Shown here: in pieces, positions 1 to 8,067 of the stretch
How positions within the stretch are numbered: position 1 is the stretch's first letter
How the letters are laid out: every line of letters starts with the position of its first letter
Assembly (NCBI GenBank): GCA_964451305.1
Contig: CAYVHV010000002.1
Location: 62,001 to 126,000, forward strand
Length of the DNA stretch: 64,000 nucleotides
Source: SHLQ01 sp964451305
GTDB lineage: Bacteria > Actinomycetota > Acidimicrobiia > Acidimicrobiales > SHLQ01
Direction of reading: 5' to 3'
Position numbers and translations under genes: made by a program
Notes under the pieces: model-generated
Seen by the model: only the letters and a program-made list of their open reading frames with translations
Told to the model about the DNA's origin: nothing
The model's database searches: none

Positions 1-2
1 CT

Positions 3-38
3 CGAACGTGCCCCTGCCCGACAGCGGGGGCACGTTCG
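3..38 (-). terminator. Perfect 12-bp hairpin downstream of cfa
   Basis: Bases 3-14 are perfectly complementary to 27-38, with a 12-nt loop. The hairpin lies 38 bases beyond the stop of the minus-strand cyclopropane synthase gene. It could end that transcript or serve both strands, but the window edge hides any U-tract on the minus side and the plus side has none. Confidence 0.5.
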
Positions 39-75
39 CGTCCGGTCAACCTTTGCGAGCTCGTTGCGCCGGGAG

Positions 76-1188
76 CTACCTGACGGTGACGTATGTAGGT
101 ACGACCCGACGGTTCCGGGTGTACACGATCTGCCACAGCTGAAGGTTGCGTACTCGGAACGACGCTGCCGACGTCAGAAGGTAGTGATCCCACGTGCGGC
201 GGAAGCGCTCGTCATAACTTGGGATCTCGTCCCAGCGTCCTGAAATGTTCTCCCACCACGCCATAAGTGTCGTGTCGTAGTCGGGCCCAAAGTTATGGAC
301 ATCTTCAGCCGAGAACTTGACCTGTGCCGCTTCGCTGAGCTGGCCCAACGAGGGGGTGACGCCGCCGGGGAAGATGTATTTATCGAACCATGGGTCTGTG
401 CGATTCTTCGTTTCGTTCGAACCGATCGTGTGATGCAACATTTGGCCGTCGTCGGCGAGAAGCGAATCGCAGGATTCAAAGAAGCTCTTGTAGTTCTTTG
501 GACCGACATGCTCGAGCATGCCGACCGATGTGATTCGATCAAAGGTCCCGGTCACCGATCGGTAGTCGAGTTGTTTGATCTCGACGGAAAGCCCTGCGGT
601 GCGTTCGCGAGCGAGCTTTACCTGTTCGATGGCGGGGGAGATGCCAACGACGTCAACCCCGTACTTTTCGGCAGCGAACTTGGCGAGGCCGCCCCAGCCA
701 CAGCCGATGTCGAGCATTCTCATGCCGGGCTCGAGACGGAGCTTCCGGCAGATCAGGTCGAGCTTGGCGGTCTGTGCGCCTTCGAGGTCGTACGCGTCGC
801 CCCAGTACCCACACGAATAGATCATCTTCGAATCGAGCATGCGCTCGTAGAGATCGTTGCCCACGTCGTAGTGAGCCGACGCGTTCTTCTTCGCCATCTT
901 CAAGTTCTGACGGTTCGTCACCTGGCTCAGAATCGTCTGGGCGATTTGGGTCTTGCTCGGGCTGATGTGTTCGTTGGGGTTTAGCTGGAGAACACGCTCG
1001 AGGAAGAGGTCGGTGCGTGGGCAATCCCACCAGCCGTCCTGATACGACTCACCAAAACCGAGTTCGCGATCGCTAACGATCCGATCCCAGACCCGGTCGT
1101 CGTGGATGGTGATATCCCAAAGCTCTGAACCTCCAACTTCAATACCTGCTGCTTCGAGCAGATCTCTAATCAATACTTCAGCACTCAC
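76..1188 (-). CDS. cfa: Cyclopropane-fatty-acyl-phospholipid synthase family methyltransferase
   Basis: The product is 370 aa, a normal length for the family. These SAM-dependent enzymes add a methylene group to unsaturated acyl chains of membrane phospholipids. Visible signatures are the HYDVGNDLY segment near residue 107, the MIYSCGYW segment near 122-129, and the SAM-binding loop LDIGCGWGG at about 159-167. A C-terminal FRVRNLQLWQIVYTR segment fits the family. The GTG start is preceded by a GGGAG ribosome site. The gene stands alone, divergent from an EamA permease and followed by a strong hairpin. Substrate choice (cyclopropane versus another methylation) cannot be read from the sequence. 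Confidence 0.93.
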   Translation of the reverse strand: MSAEVLIRDLLEAAGIEVGGSELWDITIHDDRVWDRIVSDRELGFGESYQDGWWDCPRTDLFLERVLQLNPNEHISPSKTQIAQTILSQVTNRQNLKMAKKNASAHYDVGNDLYERMLDSKMIYSCGYWGDAYDLEGAQTAKLDLICRKLRLEPGMRMLDIGCGWGGLAKFAAEKYGVDVVGISPAIEQVKLARERTAGLSVEIKQLDYRSVTGTFDRITSVGMLEHVGPKNYKSFFESCDSLLADDGQMLHHTIGSNETKNRTDPWFDKYIFPGGVTPSLGQLSEAAQVKFSAEDVHNFGPDYDTTLMAWWENISGRWDEIPSYDERFRRTWDHYLLTSAASFRVRNLQLWQIVYTRNRRVVPTYVTVR

Positions 1189-1294
1189 CGCGAACTCCCG
1201 GCACTTGACAACAACAGGGATATGTTCGCGCTAAAACGCAGTTATGCAAATTTGAACGAGAGTGCCGACGAGTGGCCTGGTCCATACTGTGGAA

Positions 1295-2200
1295 GTGAAT
1301 CAGCGAGTCCTTCTTGGAATGGTGCTGCTCACAGCCGCGCTCATCGGAGCAAACTTCTCAATTCTGAAGCTTGCACTCGACCATTCGACCCCTCTTTTGG
1401 TCGCGGGGATGCGAACGGTGCTTGGTGGAACGTTCCTACTCAGCTTCTCCATTCTCAAGGGTGAGCGGTTTCCGAGGGACCCAACGCTGCTTCGCAACAT
1501 TTTTGTCGTCGGCTTTTCGATCACGACCGTGTCGAGCGGGCTTCTCGTGTTGGGCGTGAATCGAGTCTCGGCTGGTCTTGGTTCCCTCGTCGCGTCGACC
1601 ATGCCGTTGTTCACTGCTGTGCTCGCCTTCGTCATGTTGCGGCAGAAGACGACCGCGATGAGCCGCATGGGCTTGACCGTCGGCTTCATCGGGGCAGCGG
1701 TGCTCGCCACGCCATCGTTGGGGGGCCAGAGTGCGGCGATCGGCATCGCCACGCTCGTCTTCAGCGCGATCGCGTGGGCGTTTGGCACCGTCTATATGAA
1801 ATGGCAGGACTTCAGCGCGGTCTCGGCAACGATGCTCGTCGGCGTTCAGCTGATCATGTCTGCAGCGATTCTCATCCCACTTGCACTCATCGTTGAAGGA
1901 ACCTCCGATACCGAGTTCACGCTCGACCTTCTGTACCCGTTGCTCTATGCGGGGATACCCGCAAACGCTGGAACCTTCTCGCTGATGGCAGCGATTGTGA
2001 AGCGGGCAACACCGACGGTCGCTGCGTCGGTTGCCTATCTCATCCCGCTCTTCGGTGTGTTCTTTAGTTGGGCTATCAGTGGCGAGGTACTGGGTCTTGT
2101 GGAGGCCATCGGCGGCCTTCTCGTCGTCGGCGGTGTGTATCTGGTCGTCACCGCCAACGCCCGCGCCGCTGCTTCGCAAGCGACCGTTGCGCCGCGCTGA
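1295..2200 (+). CDS. EamA/DMT-superfamily permease
   Basis: About 301 aa, almost entirely hydrophobic, with around ten predicted membrane helices in two EamA halves (N-terminal GANFSILKLALDHSTP, C-terminal PANAGTFSLMAA followed by YLIPLFGVFFSW). Family members export amino acids, nucleosides or other small metabolites; the substrate is not evident. The frame is open from GTG 1262 and a GTG also exists at 1289. I prefer GTG 1295 because the first helix follows at once and a CATACT hexamer sits exactly six bases upstream, the leaderless arrangement seen at other genes here. The GNAT gene follows 17 bases after the stop. Confidence 0.85.
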   Translation: MNQRVLLGMVLLTAALIGANFSILKLALDHSTPLLVAGMRTVLGGTFLLSFSILKGERFPRDPTLLRNIFVVGFSITTVSSGLLVLGVNRVSAGLGSLVASTMPLFTAVLAFVMLRQKTTAMSRMGLTVGFIGAAVLATPSLGGQSAAIGIATLVFSAIAWAFGTVYMKWQDFSAVSATMLVGVQLIMSAAILIPLALIVEGTSDTEFTLDLLYPLLYAGIPANAGTFSLMAAIVKRATPTVAASVAYLIPLFGVFFSWAISGEVLGLVEAIGGLLVVGGVYLVVTANARAAASQATVAPR

Positions 2201-2205
2201 CCGTC

Positions 2206-2211
2206 TAAGGT
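2206..2211 (+). promoter_or_regulatory. -10 hexamer for leaderless GNAT gene
   Basis: TAAGGT is followed by exactly six bases and the GTG start at 2218, so transcription would begin at or next to the start codon. No ribosome site is present. The same TAnnnT-N6-start layout recurs at six other genes in this window. Confidence 0.45.
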
Positions 2212-2217
2212 CGAGCT

Positions 2218-2934
2218 GTGAAGATCTCGTGGAGTCTGCCGTTAGATCCCGCCGGCGTTGCCGGTGAGACGAGTGACGGAATGGCGTTCACCATCCGTCC
2301 GATCCGGGTTACCGACGGCACCGAACTCGAAGCAGCGTTTCAAGCAATGTCGCCGCGCTCTCGGTATCTCCGGTTTTTCTCCGTGCGAGAGCGGCTCGGC
2401 CCTGACCTCGTCAAACAACTCACCGACATCGACCATGTAAACCATCGGGCGTGGGTCGTCTTCGATGGCCCGAACGATCAGGATGTGCCAGAGCCTGATC
2501 ACCGTCAAGATGACAGCGCAGCCGACGACGGCGCAGACAACGAAGGAATCCCGGTAGCGATTGCACGGCTCATCGCAGTCGAGGGCGAGGCTGGGGTTGC
2601 TGAAGCGGCACTCACCGTCGCCGATCCATATCAAGGTCGAGGCTTTGGCCGTCTACTACTCGAACTGTTGATCGGCACCGCTCGTGACACCGAGATTGAC
2701 TTCATCCGCTTCGAGACCCTCAACGAAAATCGAGGCATGAAGCGACTTCTCGACAACCGGGACGTCACCTTCAATAAGACGCTGTCCGATCGTGAGGTCG
2801 CGGTATATGACCTTCCCGTGCCAGCGAACCCCGAAGGTGACGACGTGGCACTCGGCGCCTTGTACGACCTTCTTCGCTTCGTTGCGAGCAGCGCTGGCGT
2901 TGGGATTCAGGCCGAAGACGCCGACGAAACCTGA
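2218..2934 (+). CDS. GNAT-family N-acetyltransferase
   Basis: 238 aa. The acetyl-CoA pyrophosphate-binding motif appears as QGRGFGRLLLE (about residues 140-150) after a beta-strand region AEAALTVADPY. The N-terminal part (IRPIRVTDGTELEAAF) matches the start of GNAT domains often annotated as acetyltransferases fused to or related to acyl-CoA synthetase regulators. An acidic, low-complexity insertion (about residues 85-110, rich in D, E, P, N) interrupts the domain between strands. Substrate unknown. It lies downstream of the EamA permease and is convergent with the DmdA-like gene, with 13 bases between stops. Confidence 0.8.
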   Translation: MKISWSLPLDPAGVAGETSDGMAFTIRPIRVTDGTELEAAFQAMSPRSRYLRFFSVRERLGPDLVKQLTDIDHVNHRAWVVFDGPNDQDVPEPDHRQDDSAADDGADNEGIPVAIARLIAVEGEAGVAEAALTVADPYQGRGFGRLLLELLIGTARDTEIDFIRFETLNENRGMKRLLDNRDVTFNKTLSDREVAVYDLPVPANPEGDDVALGALYDLLRFVASSAGVGIQAEDADET

Positions 2935-2947
2935 GCTGAAGCGATCG

Positions 2948-4060
2948 CTACAGAAACGGCAACGTCTGGATCGTGGCCGTTGCGACGCCGGTCGGGGTTT
3001 GTACTTCGACCGTCTTGTCAGCTTCCACAATCTCACGCTGTATCTGACCGAGTCCGATGGTTCGATCGAGGCGATGACTGTGGACGATCGCCGCGAGGGT
3101 TCCGACCTGCTCGCCATCGACGCTGATCGGTGTGCGCTCGGGTAGTGGCCACGCCTCGTCGATCGCCGAGTCGACATGTAGCCCAACGAACAGCCGTCTT
3201 GGGCCACCGTTTGCGACCACCTCTTGGAGGGCTGCCTTGCCGATGTACTCGACATCGGTATCGGTATCGACAAAGTTGCCCATTCCCACCTCGAAGGGGT
3301 TCGAGTCGGGGGTGTTGTCGCCGCCGTAGGACAGCAGACCGCTCTCGACGCGTTCCACGTGGTTGGGTGCGCCAGGACCGATGTTGTAGCTCTCGCCCGC
3401 TGACATGACGAGATCCCAAAGTTCGTCTCCGCGAGAACCGTCTTGGAGAAACAGCTCGAAACCACCTTGTTTACTCCATCCCGAACGGGAAAGCACGAGT
3501 GGGATTCCGTCGAGCTCGGTCTCGATAAAGCGGAAGAGTCGGATATCACGAACGTGATCGCCGAAGAGATCGGCGATCAGGTTTTCTGCCATCGGTCCTT
3601 GGACGGCGAGCGGTGACACATCGGGCTCGGTGACATCGACATCCCATCCTCGTTCGGCGGCGATGCCACGGCACCACAGGATCATGTCGTTGTCGGCAAT
3701 CGAAAACCAGTAGCGGTCGTTGCTCAGCTTCATCAGCACCGGATCGTTGAGGATGTTGCCAGCGTGATCGCACATGGCAACGTATTTGCCTTGGCCTTCG
3801 ACCATCGTTGAGATATCACGAGACGTGAAGTATTGAACCGCCTCGTGCGCGTCGGGTCCGCTGATCTGAACCTGGCGTTCGACGGCGACATCCCATATGG
3901 CAACGCCGTTGACGAGTCGGTCATATTCGGCGTTGAGATCTCCGTAGGAGAGTGGCAACACCATCTTGTTGTAGATGGAGATATCGGTCGCTCCCGCAGC
4001 GACGGTGGAGGAATGGTACGGCGTTGTTCGCAGTCGCGGGCTGAGCGTGATCCGGTTCAT
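2948..4060 (-). CDS. dmdA: DmdA-like tetrahydrofolate-dependent demethylase (GcvT family)
   Basis: 370 aa, the length of SAR11 DMSP demethylase (DmdA), which moves a methyl group from dimethylsulfoniopropionate to tetrahydrofolate. The whole protein follows the DmdA pattern as I remember it: RTTPY near the start, WDVAVERQVQI (about 56-66), FSIADNDMILW (119-129), VSPLAVQGP (148-156), RSGWSKQGGFE (192-202), PNHVERVESGLLSYG (232-246) and NPFEVGM (254-260). Ordinary GcvT proteins lack this combination, especially the SGWSKQGGFE block. DmdA-like GcvT relatives with other substrates exist, so activity is not proven. No dmdB, dmdC or dmdD neighbour is visible. The gene is monocistronic and starts at ATG 4060. 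Confidence 0.72.
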   Translation of the reverse strand: MNRITLSPRLRTTPYHSSTVAAGATDISIYNKMVLPLSYGDLNAEYDRLVNGVAIWDVAVERQVQISGPDAHEAVQYFTSRDISTMVEGQGKYVAMCDHAGNILNDPVLMKLSNDRYWFSIADNDMILWCRGIAAERGWDVDVTEPDVSPLAVQGPMAENLIADLFGDHVRDIRLFRFIETELDGIPLVLSRSGWSKQGGFELFLQDGSRGDELWDLVMSAGESYNIGPGAPNHVERVESGLLSYGGDNTPDSNPFEVGMGNFVDTDTDVEYIGKAALQEVVANGGPRRLFVGLHVDSAIDEAWPLPERTPISVDGEQVGTLAAIVHSHRLDRTIGLGQIQREIVEADKTVEVQTPTGVATATIQTLPFL

Positions 4061-4182
4061 AGAGAGAATATTGCAGCTCGACTGAACGACCGTCCAGTTT
4101 TACGAGCAGTCTCAATGACTCGGGTAGTCACTCAGACGCACACCTTCGCTGCGAATAGACCGTCCGGAACGGAGCTACCGGG

Positions 4183-4731
4183 CTAGAACGGCTTGCCGTC
4201 GGGGAAGAACGGCAGGATGCTTCCCTTTTCTACGGTGATGGCGCGGTTGCTGAGGAGCTTGTCGTACGCCGTTTTCTTTTCGGGGTCCCAGAGCATCCAG
4301 AGGCTTCCGATGGGGACACCGATGACAGAGTTCAGGACTCCGGCGACGAGCCAGCGAATAACCGACCCTCCGAGGCCGAGAGGCGCTCCAGAATCTTGAA
4401 TCACTCGGATTCCTTGCATGCGTTTACCCGGGGTTTGGCCATGTATCGCCATCCCCATGATGTACACGTAGAGGAACGCCAAGAAGAGAGCGAACCACAA
4501 GAGCGCAGACACGATGCCGACCAGCGCGCCGAAGCCCCCTCCGATGATGAACGCGATCACGAGTAGGACAAATGGCGGGATAGATAACGCCATACCGATC
4601 GCGATATCGATCACATAGGCAACGAGCCGGGGTCCAAATTCGGCCGGTCGCTCTCCCACACCCATCCCGGTAGGCCCAAACCCGGTCGGCTCAAAGCCGT
4701 CCGGCGGTGGTGGCAAATGTGGATCTGTCAT
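4183..4731 (-). CDS. RDD-family membrane protein
   Basis: 182 aa from ATG 4731, chosen over an upstream in-frame start at 4911 because a GGGAGA ribosome site lies six bases before it and the MTDPHLPPPPDG opening is typical. The N-terminus is Pro/Gly rich and cytoplasmic. Then comes the RDD signature region (RLVAYVIDIAIG), two hydrophobic hairpins, and the GQTPGKRMQGIRV segment diagnostic of RDD proteins. Three to four membrane helices are likely. Function in this family is mostly unknown. The 5' end is divergent from the AAA ATPase gene, with 152 bases between starts. Confidence 0.85.
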   Translation of the reverse strand: MTDPHLPPPPDGFEPTGFGPTGMGVGERPAEFGPRLVAYVIDIAIGMALSIPPFVLLVIAFIIGGGFGALVGIVSALLWFALFLAFLYVYIMGMAIHGQTPGKRMQGIRVIQDSGAPLGLGGSVIRWLVAGVLNSVIGVPIGSLWMLWDPEKKTAYDKLLSNRAITVEKGSILPFFPDGKPF

Positions 4732-4883
4732 GTCAATTCTCCCGTCCAACCGGAGAGACAGACACGCTCTCCAGATACCGACAGTGTGGTCCCGATTCGT
4801 TCCCGTGTGCGTCAGCTTTCGAATTTTTTGCGCGTGGCTTCTCGCGTCGTTGCGTTGGACCTTCGTTGTGATACACACAGGGA

Positions 4884-6299
4884 ATGGATCGACCAACCAC
4901 CCTCGGAGCACTCGTCGCTAGCGGATGGAAGTCGGTGCCGGTCGCCGAAGAACTTCGCCGCAACGCCATCGAACGGATCCGTCGAGGGGATCCACTCGTT
5001 GCCCATGTGCTCGGATACGAAGAGACGGTTCTTCCGCAGTTGGAAAACGCGCTCGTCGCTGGGCACGACGTCATCTTTCTCGGAGAACGCGGTCAGGCAA
5101 AGACGAGGATGATTCGGAACCTCACCGACCTGCTCGATGAGTGGATGCCGATCATCGAAGGGTCGGAGATTAACGACGATCCACTGAACCCGATCTCGGC
5201 CTATGCCAAGGCGCTGATCGAGGAACACGGTGACAGCACGTCGATCGATTGGGTGCACCGCGACGAGCGCTACGGCGAGAAATTGGCGACGCCCGATACC
5301 TCGATCTCCGACTTGATCGGCGAGGTCGACCCGATCAAGGTTGCCGAAGGTCGCTATCTCAGCGATGAACTCACCCTGCACTACGGGCTGATCCCGCGTA
5401 CGAACCGCGGCATCTTCGCCATCAACGAGCTTCCCGATCTCTCCGAGCGAATCCAGGTTGGACTCCTCAACGTGCTCGAGGAGCGCGATGTCCAGATCCG
5501 CGGTTTCAAGGTTCGTCTCCCGCTCGACGTTGTGCTGTTCGCTTCTGCGAACCCCGAGGACTACACCAACCGCGGGCGCATCATTACTCCGCTAAAGGAT
5601 CGTTTCGGATCGCAGATCCGGACGCACTACCCGCTCGATGTTGAAACCGAGATGACGATCGTTCAGCAGGAGGCTGATCTCGTACCAGCCGACGTCGTCG
5701 ACGTTCGTATCCCAGAGTTCATCCTCGAGATCATTTCGGAGTTCTCGCAACAGGCCCGCCAGTCGAGTCAGATCAACCAGCGTTCGGGTGTTTCTGTTCG
5801 TTTGAGCGTGTCGAACTATGAGGCTGTCGCTGCGAACGCTGTTCGCAGAAGCCTCTCTGCTGGTGATGAGGTTGCCGTTCCGCGGGTCGGTGATCTCTCG
5901 GCGATCGCAGCCACCACCTCGGGCAAGATTGAAGTCGAATCGTTCGAGGACGGAAGCGAGAGTCGCATCATCGATGCGCTGATCCGTTCGTCGGTCCACA
6001 CGACGTTCATCGATGCGGTCGATCCAACGCTCCATGGTCCGATCGTCGACGCGTTCGAGCAGGGTGTGACCGCCGACGTTGGGGGCGATGTCGAAGCCAG
6101 CGCGTATGTTGCACTTCTCGACGAGGTTCCGGCGCTCCAACCTGCCGTCGATGCGCTCCTCGAGGATGACCCGATCGATCGTGAACATCCATCGGTCATC
6201 GCATCCGCGATCGAGCTCATTCTCGAAGGGCTCCATCTGGCGAAGCGACTGAACAAAAACGTTCACGGAGGAACCTCGCAATACCGAGGTCGCGCCTAG
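4884..6299 (+). CDS. ChlI/MoxR-like AAA+ ATPase (Rv0958-type)
   Basis: 471 aa. The Walker A loop is the variant GERGQAKT (residues 67-74), Walker B IFAINE (177-182), and the sensor-1 region ANPED (222-226); ChlI-type inserts are present. It resembles the 'magnesium chelatase' of actinobacteria (M. tuberculosis Rv0958), which works with a VWA-domain partner (Rv0959) rather than in chlorophyll synthesis. The likely partner here is the VWA protein at 16593-18620, about 10 kb away rather than adjacent. The pair would act as an ATP-driven metal-insertion or protein-remodelling machine; the target is unknown. Start at ATG 4884. Confidence 0.85.
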   Translation: MDRPTTLGALVASGWKSVPVAEELRRNAIERIRRGDPLVAHVLGYEETVLPQLENALVAGHDVIFLGERGQAKTRMIRNLTDLLDEWMPIIEGSEINDDPLNPISAYAKALIEEHGDSTSIDWVHRDERYGEKLATPDTSISDLIGEVDPIKVAEGRYLSDELTLHYGLIPRTNRGIFAINELPDLSERIQVGLLNVLEERDVQIRGFKVRLPLDVVLFASANPEDYTNRGRIITPLKDRFGSQIRTHYPLDVETEMTIVQQEADLVPADVVDVRIPEFILEIISEFSQQARQSSQINQRSGVSVRLSVSNYEAVAANAVRRSLSAGDEVAVPRVGDLSAIAATTSGKIEVESFEDGSESRIIDALIRSSVHTTFIDAVDPTLHGPIVDAFEQGVTADVGGDVEASAYVALLDEVPALQPAVDALLEDDPIDREHPSVIASAIELILEGLHLAKRLNKNVHGGTSQYRGRA

Positions 6300-6457
6300 C
6301 CGAGCATCGTTTCGCCTTCGGCCTCGTTTGCGCGCCGAAAATTCACATAAGTGGTGACACCTAATCGCAACAACTCCTTTACGAGGCCTTTTCGTTGGCG
6401 CGCTCACTCTGTGTGGTTCACAACGAGCTACGTAGATGCGTGGCACGAGGGAGAGCT

Positions 6458-8065
6458 GTGAACGAAGAAGAAGTAGAACGACCCGGGCGAGTCGTGGGCG
6501 ACCAGGCAACTGCGGTGACAACAGCGCCGCCACCACCTCCACCTCCAATTGCGGGGGAAGTGATCGGCCAGCCCCTCAAGGGGGCAAAGCCTCGACCACA
6601 AGCCCCGTTCGTCAGACAGGAGAAACCAGTTGCCACCTGGGTCGATGTCGGCCTTGTTGTCGTCGCAGGTTTCCTGTTCAACATCGCTCTACGGGTCGGG
6701 TTTGCCACGATCACCGCCATCGTTGGATTTGCGCTACTCGCTGGGTTGCTCGTGTTTTCGGGGCGAGCGCTGCGTAGGGAGGCACTGCTCTTGATCGGTC
6801 TGGCCATGATCTTGGTGCCATGGCTCGGTATACGAACAGACGTGGAGCTCACATTCGTCACGGTGTCGATGGTCGCCCTCCTGCTGTCGCTGGCGGCTGG
6901 GTTGTCGCTACAGGGGTCGCTCTTCGACAGCAGGGTTCGGGAACTCGCCAACCATCTCGTGTCGATGCCGTTCGAATGGTTCTACGGCCTTGCGATGGTG
7001 AAGCGCTTGGCGAAGGCGACTTCATCGGACAAACAAGGCGTCGCCCTATTGCGCGGGCTCGCCGTTGCATTCCCGGTGCTCGTGGTCTTCACCGTGCTGT
7101 TGGCTTCGGCCGACGAAGTGTTCGCACAATTTCTCCTGCTGGGCAACATCGGTGGTGTCTTCGGCCACCTGATCCTCACCGCGGTCGCTGCGTTGGGAGC
7201 ACTGTCCGTCCTCGGGCGGCGAGCTCACGAGACCGCGCCGGTCGAGGGTCTCACCAACCTTCGCAAGCTTGGCCGAATCGAGGTCAAGATCGTCCTCATG
7301 AGTGTGGTCGTCCTGTTCTCTGCGTTCGTGGCGACACAGGTCGTCGTAGCGTTCGGCGGTGCGAACCATGTCCTGGAGACCGAAGGCCTGACCCAGGCAG
7401 ACCACGCCCGTCGTGGGTTCTTCCAGTTGCTCGCAGTCGCCGGACTGTCGATGGCGCTCGTCGGCCTTGTTCGAGCGGGCCGGTTGATCGACTCCGATGA
7501 TGAGACGAGGACTCCCGTCGATCGGTTCACACCGCTCGCGTTGATGACCTTGGCGTTGACGCTCGTGGTCGCGGGTGTCAGCGTTCAACGACTGTTGCTC
7601 TATGTCGGATCGTTTGGCCTCACCCCCGACCGACTCTGGGCCATCATCGCTGCAGGAGCGATCGGTATTGCAATCGTGTTGTACGCCATTTCGATCGCTG
7701 GCTATCGGTCTGGTCAGAGTTGGTACCCAGCTGCCGCGCTCATTCTGGGCTTCGTGGTTGTCCTCGGGCTCAACGTGCTCAACCCCGACGCGACTATCGC
7801 CCGGTACAACATCTCTCAATTCGGTGACTCAGCCGAGCTCGACGTTCGCTCACTCGCCAATCTCAGCAACGATGCCACGAGCACGATCGTGTCTCGCCTC
7901 GGGGACGTTCAGAACGAACAGGTCCGTCTGGCTGAATTGCTGTGCGGTGAATGGGACCGGGAGACGTCGTATGGGCCCCTCGAATACAACCGTGCGGCGG
8001 TTGGAAGCGACCGAGCGCTCGATGGCCTCTGTGGTGACCGAACCAGGCTCTCGGGTCGGGACTGA
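6458..8065 (+). CDS. DUF4173/DUF4153-like multi-pass membrane protein (copy 1)
   Basis: 535 aa from GTG 6458, preferred over the longer open frame from 6395 because a GAGGGAGAG ribosome site sits just upstream. The N-terminus carries a Pro-rich stretch (APPPPPPPIAG) and then roughly eleven to twelve membrane helices. A conserved C-terminal motif LNPDATIARYNI precedes a short soluble tail ending in Cys-containing loops. The next gene encodes a shorter paralogue with the same motif (VNPDERIARHNF), so the two arose by tandem duplication. They are two bases apart and surely co-transcribed. Function of this family is unknown. Confidence 0.75.
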   Translation: MNEEEVERPGRVVGDQATAVTTAPPPPPPPIAGEVIGQPLKGAKPRPQAPFVRQEKPVATWVDVGLVVVAGFLFNIALRVGFATITAIVGFALLAGLLVFSGRALRREALLLIGLAMILVPWLGIRTDVELTFVTVSMVALLLSLAAGLSLQGSLFDSRVRELANHLVSMPFEWFYGLAMVKRLAKATSSDKQGVALLRGLAVAFPVLVVFTVLLASADEVFAQFLLLGNIGGVFGHLILTAVAALGALSVLGRRAHETAPVEGLTNLRKLGRIEVKIVLMSVVVLFSAFVATQVVVAFGGANHVLETEGLTQADHARRGFFQLLAVAGLSMALVGLVRAGRLIDSDDETRTPVDRFTPLALMTLALTLVVAGVSVQRLLLYVGSFGLTPDRLWAIIAAGAIGIAIVLYAISIAGYRSGQSWYPAAALILGFVVVLGLNVLNPDATIARYNISQFGDSAELDVRSLANLSNDATSTIVSRLGDVQNEQVRLAELLCGEWDRETSYGPLEYNRAAVGSDRALDGLCGDRTRLSGRD

Positions 8066-8067
8066 CA

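Noticed and set aside
295..984. Plus-strand 229-aa open frame inside cfa
   Set aside because: It is antisense to a clear cyclopropane synthase and has no recognisable domain or ribosome site.
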